A stretch of 64,000 nt of DNA from Pardosa pseudoannulata (GCA_032207245.1 CM063510.1:48523495-48587494); one strand, 5' to 3'; shown: positions 34,641 through 46,588, counted from the stretch's first letter. A program made the numbers and translations. The notes: generated by a model not told the origin, from the sequence alone.

Positions 34641-36205
34641 AACACAGCGCCAAATATTCCTTTAACAGTGACTTTTGGAACTAAATTGTTTTTTGCGGAA
34701 TCCTTCATCCTCCATCTTGTTTAATCATCCTACAAAATGTGGCATCATTCTCGTAAATAGATCGCGTTACAGAACACTGTGAGCACTGTCAGCTTAATTA
34801 TGGCCACTCGGTACACTTCAACTTGTAAAAAAAAAATGAAATTATTTTTTGTTAACATCTATTTAATTGATTTAACTTATTTCTACAACTTACTTTTACT
34901 GTCAGATTCAGGAGCAACACAAATACGTATTTATTTTTTATTTAAGATGTATAGATTTTATTTAAGATATATAGATATAGATTTATTTAAGATATTAGTG
35001 AGCACCTGAAGTAATTCTGCATGTCAACGCTTACCTAATTTGCAGAAGGGCTCGTTGAAGAAAAGTGATGCGATCTTGAGAGGCAAGAAGAAGTGTTTTG
35101 TATGATTTGTCACAGAACTAGCAGATTAGGATGAGGCTACTTGGCATCTAAGCACTAATCTCGAACGGCTGACAGGCTTTAACCGGTACCTTCGAGAGAG
35201 TCTCTCGACGGTAACGACAGTACTATGTACGTTCAGTTAACGCGCATATGGTCGCCCCTTTGGCGTGACGTCACAGCATTTCTGTAGTTCAGCCAGAAGG
35301 CCTTGTCTCTCGACGGTAACGGTCAGACGGCCTTATTTCCGATCCTAAAGGTAAAAAGTAAGCAACGTAAAACTGTAAGGTAAAAATTAAGTTTAAAATT
35401 TAGAAAAGGAGTAATTTAGAGATGCCGGTCATTAAAAGGTAGGTAAGAGAAAATAGGTAAGAGCTGGTGATTTCTGTGGTCAGTACCTGTAACGATACAA
35501 TGACAGAATTAGTACCCTGAAAAGGAAAGTTGTGATTAGTATACACGGTGCGAAACACTAGACGGAGTCTTACGGTCAAATAAACATCAATGCACAGTTA
35601 GGTACACTATCCTGCTCCATAATAATAAAAATACACATAGAATTTTTTTAATACAACACATCACGTTACAACACAACATATAACAAGAGGGACAGGGGAA
35701 GAAGTAATAAGAGCTATTAGGGTAATTAAGGTAGAAAAACTATTGTCAGCAAAGCAAGGCGGCTGGCGGCCGCTTAGAGTTACTTGGGCTATTATAATCA
35801 TAATCTGGAAGTTCTGCAATTATTTCATTAGGTAGACTAGTTATATTATTATACTAGTTATATCATTATACTTTCTTCATATTTATTTTTTTTACCATCA
35901 TTTATCTCGTTTCATGATACACCTCTTTTCCACACTTGACCAATAGGACATCTTGAATTATTTTATTGGTTGACTGAGACCCCTTGACTTTTGATTTGAT
36001 TAAGGTTCTCCTTTAAGTACCATATTCTGAGCCTCCCACACTTTTAACCCTTCTAGAATTATGTTATCATTAGGTCACCGCAAATTTGGCCTTGGGTACC
36101 CCTAAATAACTGCACAAAAACTCTTTCTTCTTCAAATTGAACCTCGGTGACATTCCTCTTATCAGTTCGGGATCACATCTCAAACTGCAATTGCCTCAAT
36201 AAATC
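34641..36205. other. Unassigned region with a CpG-richer patch
   Basis: Positions about 35150-35345 are clearly richer in G+C and CpG than their surroundings. The word TCTCTCGACGGTAACG occurs twice (about 35201 and 35306), and TGACGTCA lies at 35266-35273. A splice-donor-like CCTAAAG|GTAAAAAGTAAG follows at about 35349. It could be a promoter with a non-coding first exon, or part of an old LTR belonging to the BEL/Pao fragment. I found no coding sequence. Confidence 0.35.
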
Positions 36206-36209
36206 TATA

Positions 36210-36565
36210 CTAGCATATAGCTCGTCATGTGACGGTATCAGTAAAATTTTTAGTTTTCTAGAATTCTAAAGTACCCTATATGACAGGTAAAATAATGGTT
36301 TATTTTTTGGCTGAAAATTTTTTGGTATACGCTCAATAATTTGTTTATCTTTACTGACCACATGTTAGTTGCTAATTTTAATTTATATTGACATATTAAA
36401 TGATAGGATGGACAGCAGAGGTTTTAATATGAACAGCGATTATTTGACGGTATATATGAATGATGTCCAAAATTTAACGAATCGATCGCAAACTGTTTGG
36501 TTATGCATAAAAAACAAATGAACAAATGAACAAACTTCTTAATTTTCAAAAATATATAACTTAAA

Positions 36566-36650
<85 letters not shown>

Positions 36651-37607
36651 ATAAGACTGACTTCACGATAGGGGTTGCAGTCATGGCCCATAAAAATGAC
36701 GCCGTTTTAGCTAAAGACTTTTATTACGATAACGTTGGAGTGCAGGTTCTCACTTCATCATAGGGACAGGACAAACTAAGGGGTCAGCTCGCATGAAGTT
36801 ATATGTAGAAGACCTTTAACACCTGGATCAACATCTCAGTCAAAATCTGCTTGAAAAAATTTCTAAAAAAATCTGCTCCGACAGCGTACATCTCCTTTTT
36901 GCTTGGAATTCTCATAAATTGTCCGCTAGGGCAATATAGAGTTATAATTAGTCAGATCCGTTCTCTCAGGGCATAAAATGTAGCCCTAGTGGTAAATTTA
37001 GGTTAGGGGTTAAAAAGGGGAATGCAAAAGGACGCGAGAATTTTTAGCCCTTGACTTCAGATTTGAAAATCCCCGAGAATTTTCCTTACATATTAGTCAG
37101 TGAAATAGATTCCTAGACTTTGTTGTTAATACCGGTGAAAAAATTTTCCTTGTAACAAAAATAATCGATGATTAAATTTAAAATTATCACATATGTACCT
37201 AATCTATTAATTAAGACAAATATAAAAGAAAATTACTTACATCATATCTAAGTTCAGTGATAAAACGTACGAAACTAATGCAGACGATATTTAAATCATT
37301 TAAAATAAGAAATGATTAAATGAGATGGTTAAAGGAATGACGTCATAATTTTACCTATTTATTATATGATAAATTGATAAATTTAATCTTCTGCTCTTAA
37401 CTGGGGACAATATAAAGCTTGAAATAATGGCATTAAACATTCGAAAAAAGAGGAAGGGGTGGATTTCGAACCTTTTCGAACTCGCTTTGAATTTTGCTAA
37501 CTCTAACTCATAAAAAATCCAATATGGATGCCTCCGTTCCAGGTCCAACCACTTCATAAATTCGAGGAAAGACGAACAGATAACTTAGGCTATTATTATA
37601 TAGGGAA
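36210..37607 (-). mobile_element. Helitron-like element B, minus strand, non-autonomous
   Basis: On the - strand the 5' end is A|TTCCCTATATAATAATAGCC. The 3' end has the palindromic stem CGTCACATGACG, nine bases, then CTAG|T. The same ends occur in elements C and D. It contains a (TA)n tract of about 78 bp (36570-36647) and the shared module with ATGACGTCAT (37337-37346). No Rep/helicase coding sequence. Confidence 0.65.
36570..36647. repeat. (TA)n microsatellite
   Basis: About 78 bp of uninterrupted TA, among the longest pure (TA)n tracts in the window, inside Helitron-like element B. Confidence 0.95.
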
Positions 37608-38395
37608 TTTCAAACCAAGTTATTCTAAGATTTTACAATGTAATAAGGTCCAATTTAGATATTAAATTTTACATTTCCATAGTTTAATCGAAATTTTAAT
37701 TATTTTTGACGAGATCTAAATCGTCTCATTACAATAAGTACCCTCATCAATTATTTTCAATTTTTGTACAACACATTGGATTCAAACGGTATGTCTAAAA
37801 ATGTATTATTTAAACACTCTAAAGCAGGGGTAATGGAATTCAATCTTTTAAACTTTGGGGAACTCTTTGAACTTAACTTTTTCTCGATGAAACCTCTTGA
37901 TTAAAGAGCAGAAAAAATAGGCTATCAAAGATTTATCCTACTCAAATTTAGAAAATTATTACTGCTTCTTTATTTCCACTTGGTAAAACTAGAATACACT
38001 AATATTAATTTTATTTATCCTACGGAAAGATGTTCAAATATTGATATAAATTTTTATCAAGTAATAAAAATTTACAAAAATAAAAATTATTTAAGAAGAA
38101 GAATAACATATAGGAATGAAATTCCTGCTTACTGGAATCGTTGGAATACAGTATCGTTGTAAAATTGATTAAAATAATTTAAAAGTCGAAAAACTGCTGG
38201 AAAAAAATATTACTGTAGTTATTTTCTTTGAAAATATTGAAGGGAGTAGGAGGGAAAATTTTATAGAGATGCATTTCTTCGTTTACGAACATTGACCTAG
38301 AGGTACATTTTCAGACAAAGCAAATACTTTTCTATAGTTTTTCTCAGGAATTGGTTTACATGAAATAATTTTTTTCCTACACGAAGTAAAAAAAT
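37608..38395. other. No identified feature
   Basis: AT-rich spacer. A 60-codon + strand ORF at 37980-38162 has no recognisable motif. Confidence 0.55.
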
Positions 38396-39480
38396 TAAAC
38401 ACGAGGAGAAAAATATCCAATAATTTTTAAAGGATAGAACTCCTATAATAGTATATTTAAAAAAAAATGAAACGTGGAGAAAAATATCTAATTATTTTTA
38501 AAGGTTAGAATTCCTATCATAGTGTTCTAAAAGAAACTAAACATGAAGAGAATAATATCCAATTATTTTTAAAGGTTAGAACTCCTATCATAGTATAATA
38601 AAAAACTAAAACGAAGAGAAAAATGCCTAACTATTTTTAAAGATTAGAACTCCTATCATAGTGTTATAAAAGAAATTAAATATGAGGCGAAAAATATCTA
38701 ATTATTTTTAAGGGTTAGAACTCATATCATAGTGTTATAAAAGAAATTAATATAAGGAGAGAAATATCTAATTATTTTTAAAGGTTAGAACTCATATCAT
38801 AGTGTTATAAAAGAAATTAAAATGAGGAGAGAAATATCTAATTATTTTTAAAGGTTAGAATTCATATTATAGTGTTATAAAAGCAATTAAACATGAAGAG
38901 AAAAATATCTAATTATTTTTGTTAAAACTCTTATAATAGTATAATAAAAAATCAAAACGAGGAGGAAAATATCTAATTATTTTTAAAAGTTAGAACTCTT
39001 ATTATAGTGTTGCAAGAGAAATTAAACACGAGGAGAAAAATAACTAATTATTTTTAAAGGTTAGAACTCCTATATTAGTATAATAAAAAAATTAAAACGA
39101 GGAGAAAAATATCTAATTATTTTTAAAGGTTAGAACTCATATTATAGTGTTATAAAAGAAATTAAACATGAGGAAAAAAATATGTAATTATTTTTAAAGG
39201 TTAGAACTTTCATAATAGTATAATAAAAAAAATTAAAACGAGGAGAAAAATATCTAATTATTTTAAAGGTTAGAATTTCTATCATAGTATAATAAAAAAA
39301 ATTAGAACGAGAAGAAAAATATCTAATTATTTTTAAAGGTTAGAATTCCTATAATAGTATAATAAAAAAAAATTAGAACGAGGAGAAAAATATCCAATTA
39401 CTTTAAAGGTTAGAACTCCTATAATAGTATAATAAAAAAGTTAAAACGAGGAGAAAAATATCTAAATATTTTTGGAGGTT
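38396..39480. repeat. Satellite, ~70-bp unit, about 16 copies of two variants
   Basis: Each unit carries GAGAAAAATATCTAATTATT, then TTTAAAGGTTAGAACTCCTA. It then ends in one of two linkers: type A (GTGTTATAAAAGAAATTAAAC) or type B (GTATAATAAAAAAATTAAAA). In order the linkers read approximately B A B A A A A B A B A B B B B. Units are 68-71 bp. One copy near 38905 lacks the AAAGGTTAG segment. No protein-coding potential. Confidence 0.93.
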
Positions 39481-39504
39481 AGAACTTCCTTGGATTGAAG
39501 AAAT

Positions 39505-39585
39505 ATTTCCTAGTTCCTTAGCTCTCGTGTAGCAAAAAGTAGACTGTAGCACTCCAAACCAAACCATAAGCAACAGACACTTAGT
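39505..39585 (+). mobile_element. SINE family 2 fragment (3' part)
   Basis: GTGTAGCAAAAAGTAGACTG and CACTCCAAACCAAACC match the 3' region of the family 2 copies at 17700-17760 and 41430-41490. It abuts the end of the 70-bp satellite. Confidence 0.6.
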
Positions 39586-39900
39586 TGGAGATAATAGAGG
39601 GAACAAAACTTGACCTCTAAAACTTCGTGATGTTAGCTTCACATTATTGACTTTGTAGTGACAGTAAAAACCGATCTACAGGCTTTTAGCTTAATGCATT
39701 GCGTATGTAACTGGAAAAGTTTCTACAACTGAAATTAAATTTTGTTTTCATAGAAATTTTTATTCAGATCAAACAAGGACAAAATATCTCCAAACAAGGA
39801 TTTTTTCTTTCGTTTTTAAATATTTAGCATAATATGTTGTATCTCAAGGAAAATCTGATCAAGTCATCGGATACTTTCATATAGAAAATGGAAATGTTTT

Positions 39901-41312
39901 TTACTTAGCATGCATTTTCTCCCCAGCGTTTTAGGGAAATTCTAATTTTTATATAAAATTATCTGAAAGAAGCCCAAATAATACAATTTTATATTACTTA
40001 AACAAAGCATTTTTAGAATTAAGTGTTCATTACGTTCATAAGTAATATTTTTCTTCAAGTGAACTTTGACTAAATTTTAATTATTCATTCTACAATAGAA
40101 AATATTAAACTTATGACTTGCCCTACCAAAGTCAGTTAGAGATAATCAAGAATATTAAATGTTTTATATTTTTCTAATAAATAATCTCTATTTAGCCCTA
40201 ATGGATTTGGAGATATTGCATGCTAAGTAAGCAATAATATTATTTACTTAGCATACAGTATCTCCAAGCGTTTTAGAAAAATTCAAACTTTTACATAAAA
40301 TAATGTGAAAAAAAACCCAAATATAATTTTTATATTATTTAAACAAAAGATTTTTTTTTAAATAATTACATTTGTGTATCAGTAATATTTTTCTTAAAAG
40401 TGATCTTTAATTTTATGCTAATTATTTATTGTACAATTACAAATATTAGACTTATGCCTTGCCTTACCAGAGTCAATCAGAGCTAATCAGGAATAGTAAT
40501 TGTTTTATATTTATCTAATAAATAATTTCTGTTTAGTCCCAATTGCTTTGGAGATATTGCATACTAAGTAAGCAATAATATTATTTACTTAGCATGCAAT
40601 ATCTCTCAAGCGTTTTAGTGCAATTAAGACTTTTACATAAAATAATATGAAATAAAAGCTCAATTTATTTTTATGTTACTTAAAGCATTTTTGAATTAAG
40701 TGTTAATTACATTCATGAATAATATTTTTCTTTGAAGTGAGCTTTAACTGGATGATAATTATTCATTATACAGCTGAAAATATTAAACATATGCCTTGTC
40801 TCATCAAAGTCAGTGTGAGCTAATCAGGAAAATTAAATGTTTTATATTTATCTAATAGATAATATCTGTTTAATTCTAATCACTTTGGAGATATTGCATG
40901 CTAAGTAAGTGATAACATCATTTATTTAGTATGCAATATCTCCCAAGTGTTTTAGGAAGTTCAGATTTTGATATAAAATAATATGGAAGAAGCCCAAGTA
41001 ATATAATTTTCGATATTATTTAAACAAAACCTTTTTTGTATACAGTCTTCATTGCATTTACGTATGAGTAATATATTTTTAAAGTGAGCTTTAACTTTAT
41101 TTCAATTATTCATTCTAGAAATTAAAATATAAAACTTCATTTAGAGCTAATCAGAAATTTAACTGTTTTATATTTATTGAATAAATAATCTTTGTTTAGT
41201 TCTAAAAACATTGGAGATATTCATACTAATAAGTAGTAATATTATTTACTTAGCATGCAATATCTCTCAAGCATTTTAGGGAAATTCAGATTTTAATATA
41301 AAATAATATTCC
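39901..41312. repeat. Satellite built of MITE-like units with terminal inverted repeats
   Basis: Four full units start at 39901, 40244, 40585 and 40922, with a truncated fifth at 41246. Each begins TTACTTAGCATGCAATATCT (with variants) and ends with the inverse complement AGATATTGCATGCTAAGTAA. A spacer of about 13 bases (GCAATAATATTAT) then separates it from the next unit. Every junction is therefore a near-perfect palindrome with 22-bp arms. Units are 310-330 bp and internally AT-rich, with no ORF. The unit looks like a MITE that was amplified in tandem. Confidence 0.9.
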
Positions 41313-41490
41313 CAAAACCCAATGATAGAGCGTTTTTCTTCGGTACCTCAATCCGGGAGTTTGAATTCCGCTTCTGGCATGGTATGTTCGTAGCTGTTTG
41401 GTAGCTTTAAGCAGTTGATCCCGGTCTCATTATATTTCGTTTAGGAAAAAAGAAGACTGTAGAGCTATGAACTAAACCAAATCTGTAATG
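41313..41490 (+). mobile_element. SINE family 2 copy (tRNA-derived)
   Basis: B-box-like GGGAGTTTGAATTCC (about 41355) is followed by CTTCTGGCATGG, TGTTCGTAGCTG, GCTTTAAGCAG, GAAGACTGTAGAGC and ACTAAACC. It directly follows the truncated last unit of the TIR satellite. Confidence 0.7.
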
Positions 41491-41744
41491 TAATTTTAGA
41501 GATGATTTGATGGTACCAATTTAAAGGGACATGCCTTTCAAAATTTAATATCTTCATTATGAATTCTCAGTCTTTTTTTTATTTAACATAGCTCTGTAAT
41601 TTGAAGAAGAAATTTTTGTACTTTTCCATTAACAGAATACAAGGGTAAATCGCCAAATATTGTCTACTATAACACTTTTGTACGTCATAATTTGTATGAA
41701 ATTAAAATAATTTTTTTTAAAGATCATGTGACGATATTAATTAT

Positions 41745-41781
41745 GTATACCCATACCGAAAGCTGGGTGCGAAGCGGCTAG
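41745..41781 (+). mobile_element. Helitron-like 3' terminus, plus strand
   Basis: CCCATACCGAAAGCTGGG forms a CCCA/TGGG stem. It is followed by TGCGAAGCGG and CTAG at 41778-41781, then T. It is the same terminus as element A in the opposite orientation. I could not find its 5' TC end, so the extent is unknown. It may contain the satellites at 38.4-41.3 kb. Confidence 0.6.
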
Positions 41782-42361
41782 TTTGTATATAATTGTCGTT
41801 TCATTTGTGATATTGGTAGAAATTAATGGTCTCAAACTGTACAGAAATGTTTGCAAATTAATATTTAAAACTTTGAAAACTTTGGCGATTTAATAGTTCT
41901 GAGAACTTTTAAACCATCATATTATTTATGAGAAAGAAAAGTCAGAACTGATTCAAATCTGAGACTTGAAAAATAAATCGAGAGGTTGTGTGAAAGTTTC
42001 ATTTATGTATTAGAAATACATTTTTTAAGCATGAAGGTTTGATCGAATGTAAAAGTGTCCATAAATTGCCAGATACTGATTTGCTAATTTTTAGTATATG
42101 CAATGTTTGATTTATGTTCTATTTATTTTGTCAGTTACCTCAAATAACTCAATGGATTATTTTAGGAATCTATTTTACCTACACGAAGAAAAGACAAATC
42201 CATAGCATCCTTAGTGTAATTTTTACTACAGTGAATAGTAAACATTGCACCTGTATTTTATTCTTCGAATCTGTGTGCATGGAAGTTGATAAATGTTTGT
42301 TAGCTTTTATAGGATTATAGCAATATTCAAGACCCTGTGCAGTTCTAGTATCCTCCATCTA

Positions 42362-42503
42362 CACTTAAGAACCAAAACATTATGACCACCCATACATTTT
42401 GCAATGAACTCGCCTGGATGACGTGGAAGGCACGTGATCACTTGGAAGTGGTATTTAACTTCTGCTGGAGAGTCTGAAGAATCATTATCTTGCCCTAGTT
42501 TTT

Positions 42504-42539
<36 letters not shown>

Positions 42540-43205
42540 CTTCTCTTGTGTAACCTTTATATTGCTTAATCTTAAATCTGCTAGACACTATTTACCTGGC
42601 ATCTCGTATGTTGTACTCCTCTCTCCCATTTATTCTTAATTTTGTTTTTGTGTTATGTTTTCTGCCCAAACTCAAGCAACCATCGCCTAGTTTTATTTTT
42701 CCATTACCCATTCATAGCCAATTCAAATCTATTAGTTGTTTGCCCAAATCGAACGTATCACAGGACTAGAGGGCTAGGTCCAGGAAGTTCTGTGCCAAAT
42801 GATCTCTGTGAAGCTGAAGAATCATTCTTTCACTTACTTCTATGTGTTATGGGAAAGGCATGGCTTCTGTTTTTCCAGCTGGAAATGGAATATTCCTTCA
42901 GGACAACGCCCAGTGTCACAAGGCTAAAATTGTGTTGGAAGGGTTCCAGGAACATGATGCTGAATTCCAGTTAATGTCCTGGCCGCCTAACTCACCGGAT
43001 CTCAATCCGATAGAACACATTTGGGACGTCATTCGTAATATCTCGGATTTGCCTAACCGTTGCTTAAATATCTGGTACAATCTGTCTTCGGCCATCTACA
43101 AAGGACATGTGGCATTCATGCCAAGGCGGATTGAAGCTATGTTGCTCGCCAAAGGTGGGCCAACTCATTATTGACAGGTGGTCATAATGTTTTGGCTCTA
43201 GGGTG
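42362..43205 (+). mobile_element. Tc1-like deletion derivative (844 bp) inserted in the LINE
   Basis: The left end has AACCAAAACATTATGACCAC. The right end, inverted, has AGCCAAAACATTATGACCAC, and the outermost bases are CACTTAAG and CACCCTAG. TA flanks both sides (42360-42361 and 43206-43207). The interior keeps only the transposase C-terminus. The N-terminal half is replaced by unrelated sequence containing a (TA)n tract at 42511-42539. Confidence 0.88.
42842..43174 (+). pseudogene. Tc1-family transposase C-terminal fragment
   Basis: 110 codons, including FLQDNAQCHKAKIVLEGFQE and SWPPNSPDLNPIEHIWDVI. The second catalytic Asp (DNAQCH) and the C-terminal acidic residue (PIEHIWD) are both present. 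The HTH DNA-binding half and the first catalytic Asp are absent. It ends at TGA just before the right TIR. Confidence 0.88.
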
Positions 43206-44149
43206 TACAATGGATTCCGTCCCATGTGAATTTAAAATATAATGATATTATCGATGGACTGGTGAAGGAGGACTCTGCCATGACCCAGGTCATTGGTGAT
43301 CGTCTGGCATACCTTGAACTATTTTCAAAAAGTAAGGCTTCTGTAAATATCTCTTGGAAGCAATCACCATCACATCCATCGTATTCTAGTGAGGGTCCTG
43401 GTGTTTCAAACTATTTTAAGGGTGATAGAAGAGACCAAACTGCGTTGACTCCACTGATTTCAGGGCATTTAAAAACCCTCAGGTTTTCTAATGATACTAG
43501 GAACTTTCCTGTTTGTAACATGTGCAATATTGAAGGGGCCACTGCTCAAAACCTGATCAACTGCATTAATTTGGTACGTGGGGATCTTATGAGAAGACTA
43601 ACTTTCGTCTTGGATGTACTTAAAGCGAACAATCAATCTCATAGATTTGATCGGATTCTGATCACAGGTACAAGCAAGAATAAGAAGATTTATCAACTAT
43701 ATGCCATACATAACTTTATCTAAAAATAGAAATAACATGTAAACCCTAGGGAAATAGCTGGAATGTCTGCAATAAGGTTTATAAAAAATGATATCTTCTT
43801 TCGAAAAACTTCCAATAGTTATAATACATTCAATGAACAAGATAGCTGTTATGCATAATAATATGCCTATATGTGTACACACATGATATATATATTAGAA
43901 AGGAATTTTAAACTTTCAAATAATTTTCTATCTTTGGATGTTAAGGATTCAGTTATTATGAGTTTTAAATATAATTATTCCGTTACTGTCTTGTAACGGT
44001 ACAACATGCAAATAATTTAAAAGTGACTGAGAAATGTTTCAGTAATTGTAGATGTTATTTTATAAATTATTGTAAAGATTTTTATGTTTTGATGTTGGCA
44101 GAATTAATAATTCTATACATAAACTAAAACTAGAAAATGCTTACGAAAG

Positions 44150-44165
44150 TTAAATAAATAAATAA

Positions 44166-44216
<51 letters not shown>
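44150..44216. repeat. (TAAA)n-(TA)n microsatellite
   Basis: Four AATA-type units followed by about 45 bp of (TA)n. Confidence 0.93.
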
Positions 44217-44219
<3 letters not shown>

Positions 44220-45599
44220 ATTTTATGGTTTAATTCTTGTTTTAACTATACATCATTAAATTAGATAATTTTACATACCTCCGTTATTGTTGTTTCAACT
44301 GGAAAACTACAGGCTAAATAACGGTTTACCGATAATTATTATTTAAAAATATTTTGAGTTATACTTTTACTTAATGTAAAATATTTTACACAGTATATGA
44401 AACTTTTTTCACAGTTTTTCTTACAATACTAACAACAATCAATAAAATTTCTTCCATTGAGGTATTCTTAAACTCATTTCTTATAATTCTCAGTTATTGG
44501 ATGTTGATTTGAGATATAAGTTCGTAAGATGCTTAATTCATTATACAGTCTCTTTTCAGTAATATAAATATACAATAAATAGAAAAAAATGTAGGATTTA
44601 AAGGTAAAGATTGTAGGTGGGTATGAAAAAATTTTACCAGGACGTAAACAGATTTACAAAGCAAAATTAAGAAATGTGAACAATAAAAAAAATAAATAAA
44701 ATAAAATACTGAGTTCACAATGCGATACAGTAAAAAGATTAAAGAATTACGAATTTAAAGTTACAAGATGAGTTAACAAGTTAAATAAAGTAATTACAAG
44801 ATTAAAGAAATTCAAGTGAAAATCAGAAAATTTACAAATGCTTTAATCGTTTTTTATAACACTCCTTTCCAAGACATAAATTTGAAGCTACAGAAAGTTT
44901 CTGGCAGTGTAATCAAATATTCATGAATTACTATACGCTGTTGTTGAAACTATTATCAATTTTAAAGTGTAAAAGATATTAATTCATAAAGTATCTGAAA
45001 GGTCTAACTATAATCACTAATAAATCATCAAAATAAATTGTTTTGCAATTTTAAAAATTCAGTAATTCAAACATAAATAAATAAAAATTAAATATCTTTA
45101 CAACTCCTCAAAAATAGTCCTTTATTAAAAATTTATTAAAGTTATTTCTTTTATTTGATTTTAAAAATTTGCTTGAAACAATTATTAATGGCCTGAAAAT
45201 TAATAATTAGTCTCATCATAATAAAAGTGTTATTAAATGGAACAATTAGTTTCTGTCAAAAAATACATTTTAAGACGTAAAAAATAATTTTTCTTTCAAT
45301 GCAGTTAAATAAACAGAAAGAAATAAAGTGCAGAGAATGATTCAAAAGGTAATTTTTATAAATATTTCTGTGTATAAAGGGTATTTTATGCAATACATTT
45401 ATCATAAATTGTAGAGCAGATTCTAAATGGTTTTAACTGGTGACGCCATCTAGAGGAATTAACTAAAATCTCTAGGTAAATGCTTTTTATATTTTTCAGA
45501 GGCGTGTGTTAAAGGTAAGAAATTATCATAAAACAATCACGTATTAGTTAAAGTGGACTTTATATATATATATAAGATAGACAAGAAGGCTTAATGACT

Positions 45600-46200
45600 C
45601 TGATTACTATATCAAACAGCTATTTCTTTGTATACAAAACTATATAGATCTATTGCTTATTGAAGTTTTTTTTTTATAAATCATATTTTTTCCTATTAAA
45701 TACTGTATAAAACAGCTATTTTTTCGTACTCAAAACTATATAAATCTATTATTTACAATTTTCTGCAATGCAAAATTTTTAAAATTAAATAAATGATAAA
45801 AAAGAGTGCTTAAGTGCACGGAATTAATGCAGAATTTTTTTTAAATTTTCTTGCAGATTAAAATGTGTGGCATCTCTATTTCTTGACAAATAAATGTTTG
45901 AAATCTAAGAAAAGAACAAATTGTAGAACTTATTTTAATATATAACAATAACTTTGAAAAAATTAAGAGACATTTTATAAAAATTCAGACTAATTTTAAT
46001 TAACTTTTGAAGTTTTTTAAAATGATTCATAATTTTTTCTATTAAATACTGTATCAAAAGGCTATTTTTTTAGTACTCTAAACTATATAAATCGCTTATT
46101 TATAATTTTCTACAATGCAATATTTTTAAAATTAAATAACTGACAAAAAGTAGTATTTCAGTGAAAGGAAATTACTCTGCAATATGATTAATTTTAATAG
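45600..46200. repeat. Diverged direct repeats
   Basis: The block at about 45685-45860 (CCTATTAAATACTGTAT, CAGCTATTTTTTCG, CAATGCAAAATTTTTAAAATT) recurs at about 46035-46200. A shorter third copy of its start (AACAGCTATTTCTTTG..AACTATATAGATCTATT) lies at 45614-45655. Confidence 0.7.
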
Positions 46201-46588
46201 TGTAGTGTCTATCAGACTTTATATTTTACATTGTGGGTAATTAATTTTGGTTGATAGCAATTATACTACATATTTTAGTTTTAGTGATGAATACGTCACT
46301 TTAATTCTTTCTTTTTACTTGCTTCCTTGTATGAAATAAAGAAAGTATTGTAATCGCGCAAGCTTTTGGTCCTTTCTTTTCTTTTTGGCCTTTCGAAAAC
46401 CTTTGATTTTAACGGAAATACCCATTCTGAGTATGGCTGAATTATTTTTGTCTAATTTAAGCATTACGTATGTACACACGTAAAGGAAACTTTAACTTTG
46501 AAACTTTTAATCTCCATTTTGATCATCCCTGGATGCATTTTGACTAGTTTCATCGTGACGTATCTATATCACATAACTCAAAAATGAT

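Larger units (their letters stand above)
42300..43723 (+). pseudogene. Jockey-like LINE RNase H and C-terminus, split by a transposon
   Basis: The main part (43208-43723) reads QWIPSHVNLKYNDIIDGLVK and continues through ISGHLKTLRFSNDTRNFPVC to a TAA. This is the C-terminal RNase H region plus Cys motif of Jockey-type non-LTR retrotransposons. The C-terminal CxxC..H..C motif has Gln where His is usual (CNMCNIEGATAQNLINC). The upstream part, about 42300-42361, encodes ...ILHL and joins it exactly if the Tc1 derivative 42362-43205 and one TA are removed. RT and endonuclease are missing, so this is a 5'-truncated or decayed copy. The Met at 43226 is not a real start. Confidence 0.85.
43724..46588. 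other. AT-rich region without identified gene
   Basis: It contains (TAAA)n-(TA)n at 44150-44215 and a diverged direct repeat at 45600-46200. The minus-strand ORF 44533-44718 is hydrophobic and Phe-rich, as AT-rich DNA often gives, and has no other support. Confidence 0.55.

Noticed and set aside
43226..43723. Stand-alone 165-codon gene starting at ATG 43226
   Set aside because: The frame continues upstream as conserved Jockey RNase H sequence through 43208 and beyond the Tc1 insertion, so the ATG is internal.
45420..45520. Mini-exon between TTTTTCAG and GTAAGAAATT
   Set aside because: A good acceptor and donor lie about 15 bases apart, but there is no coding context on either side.
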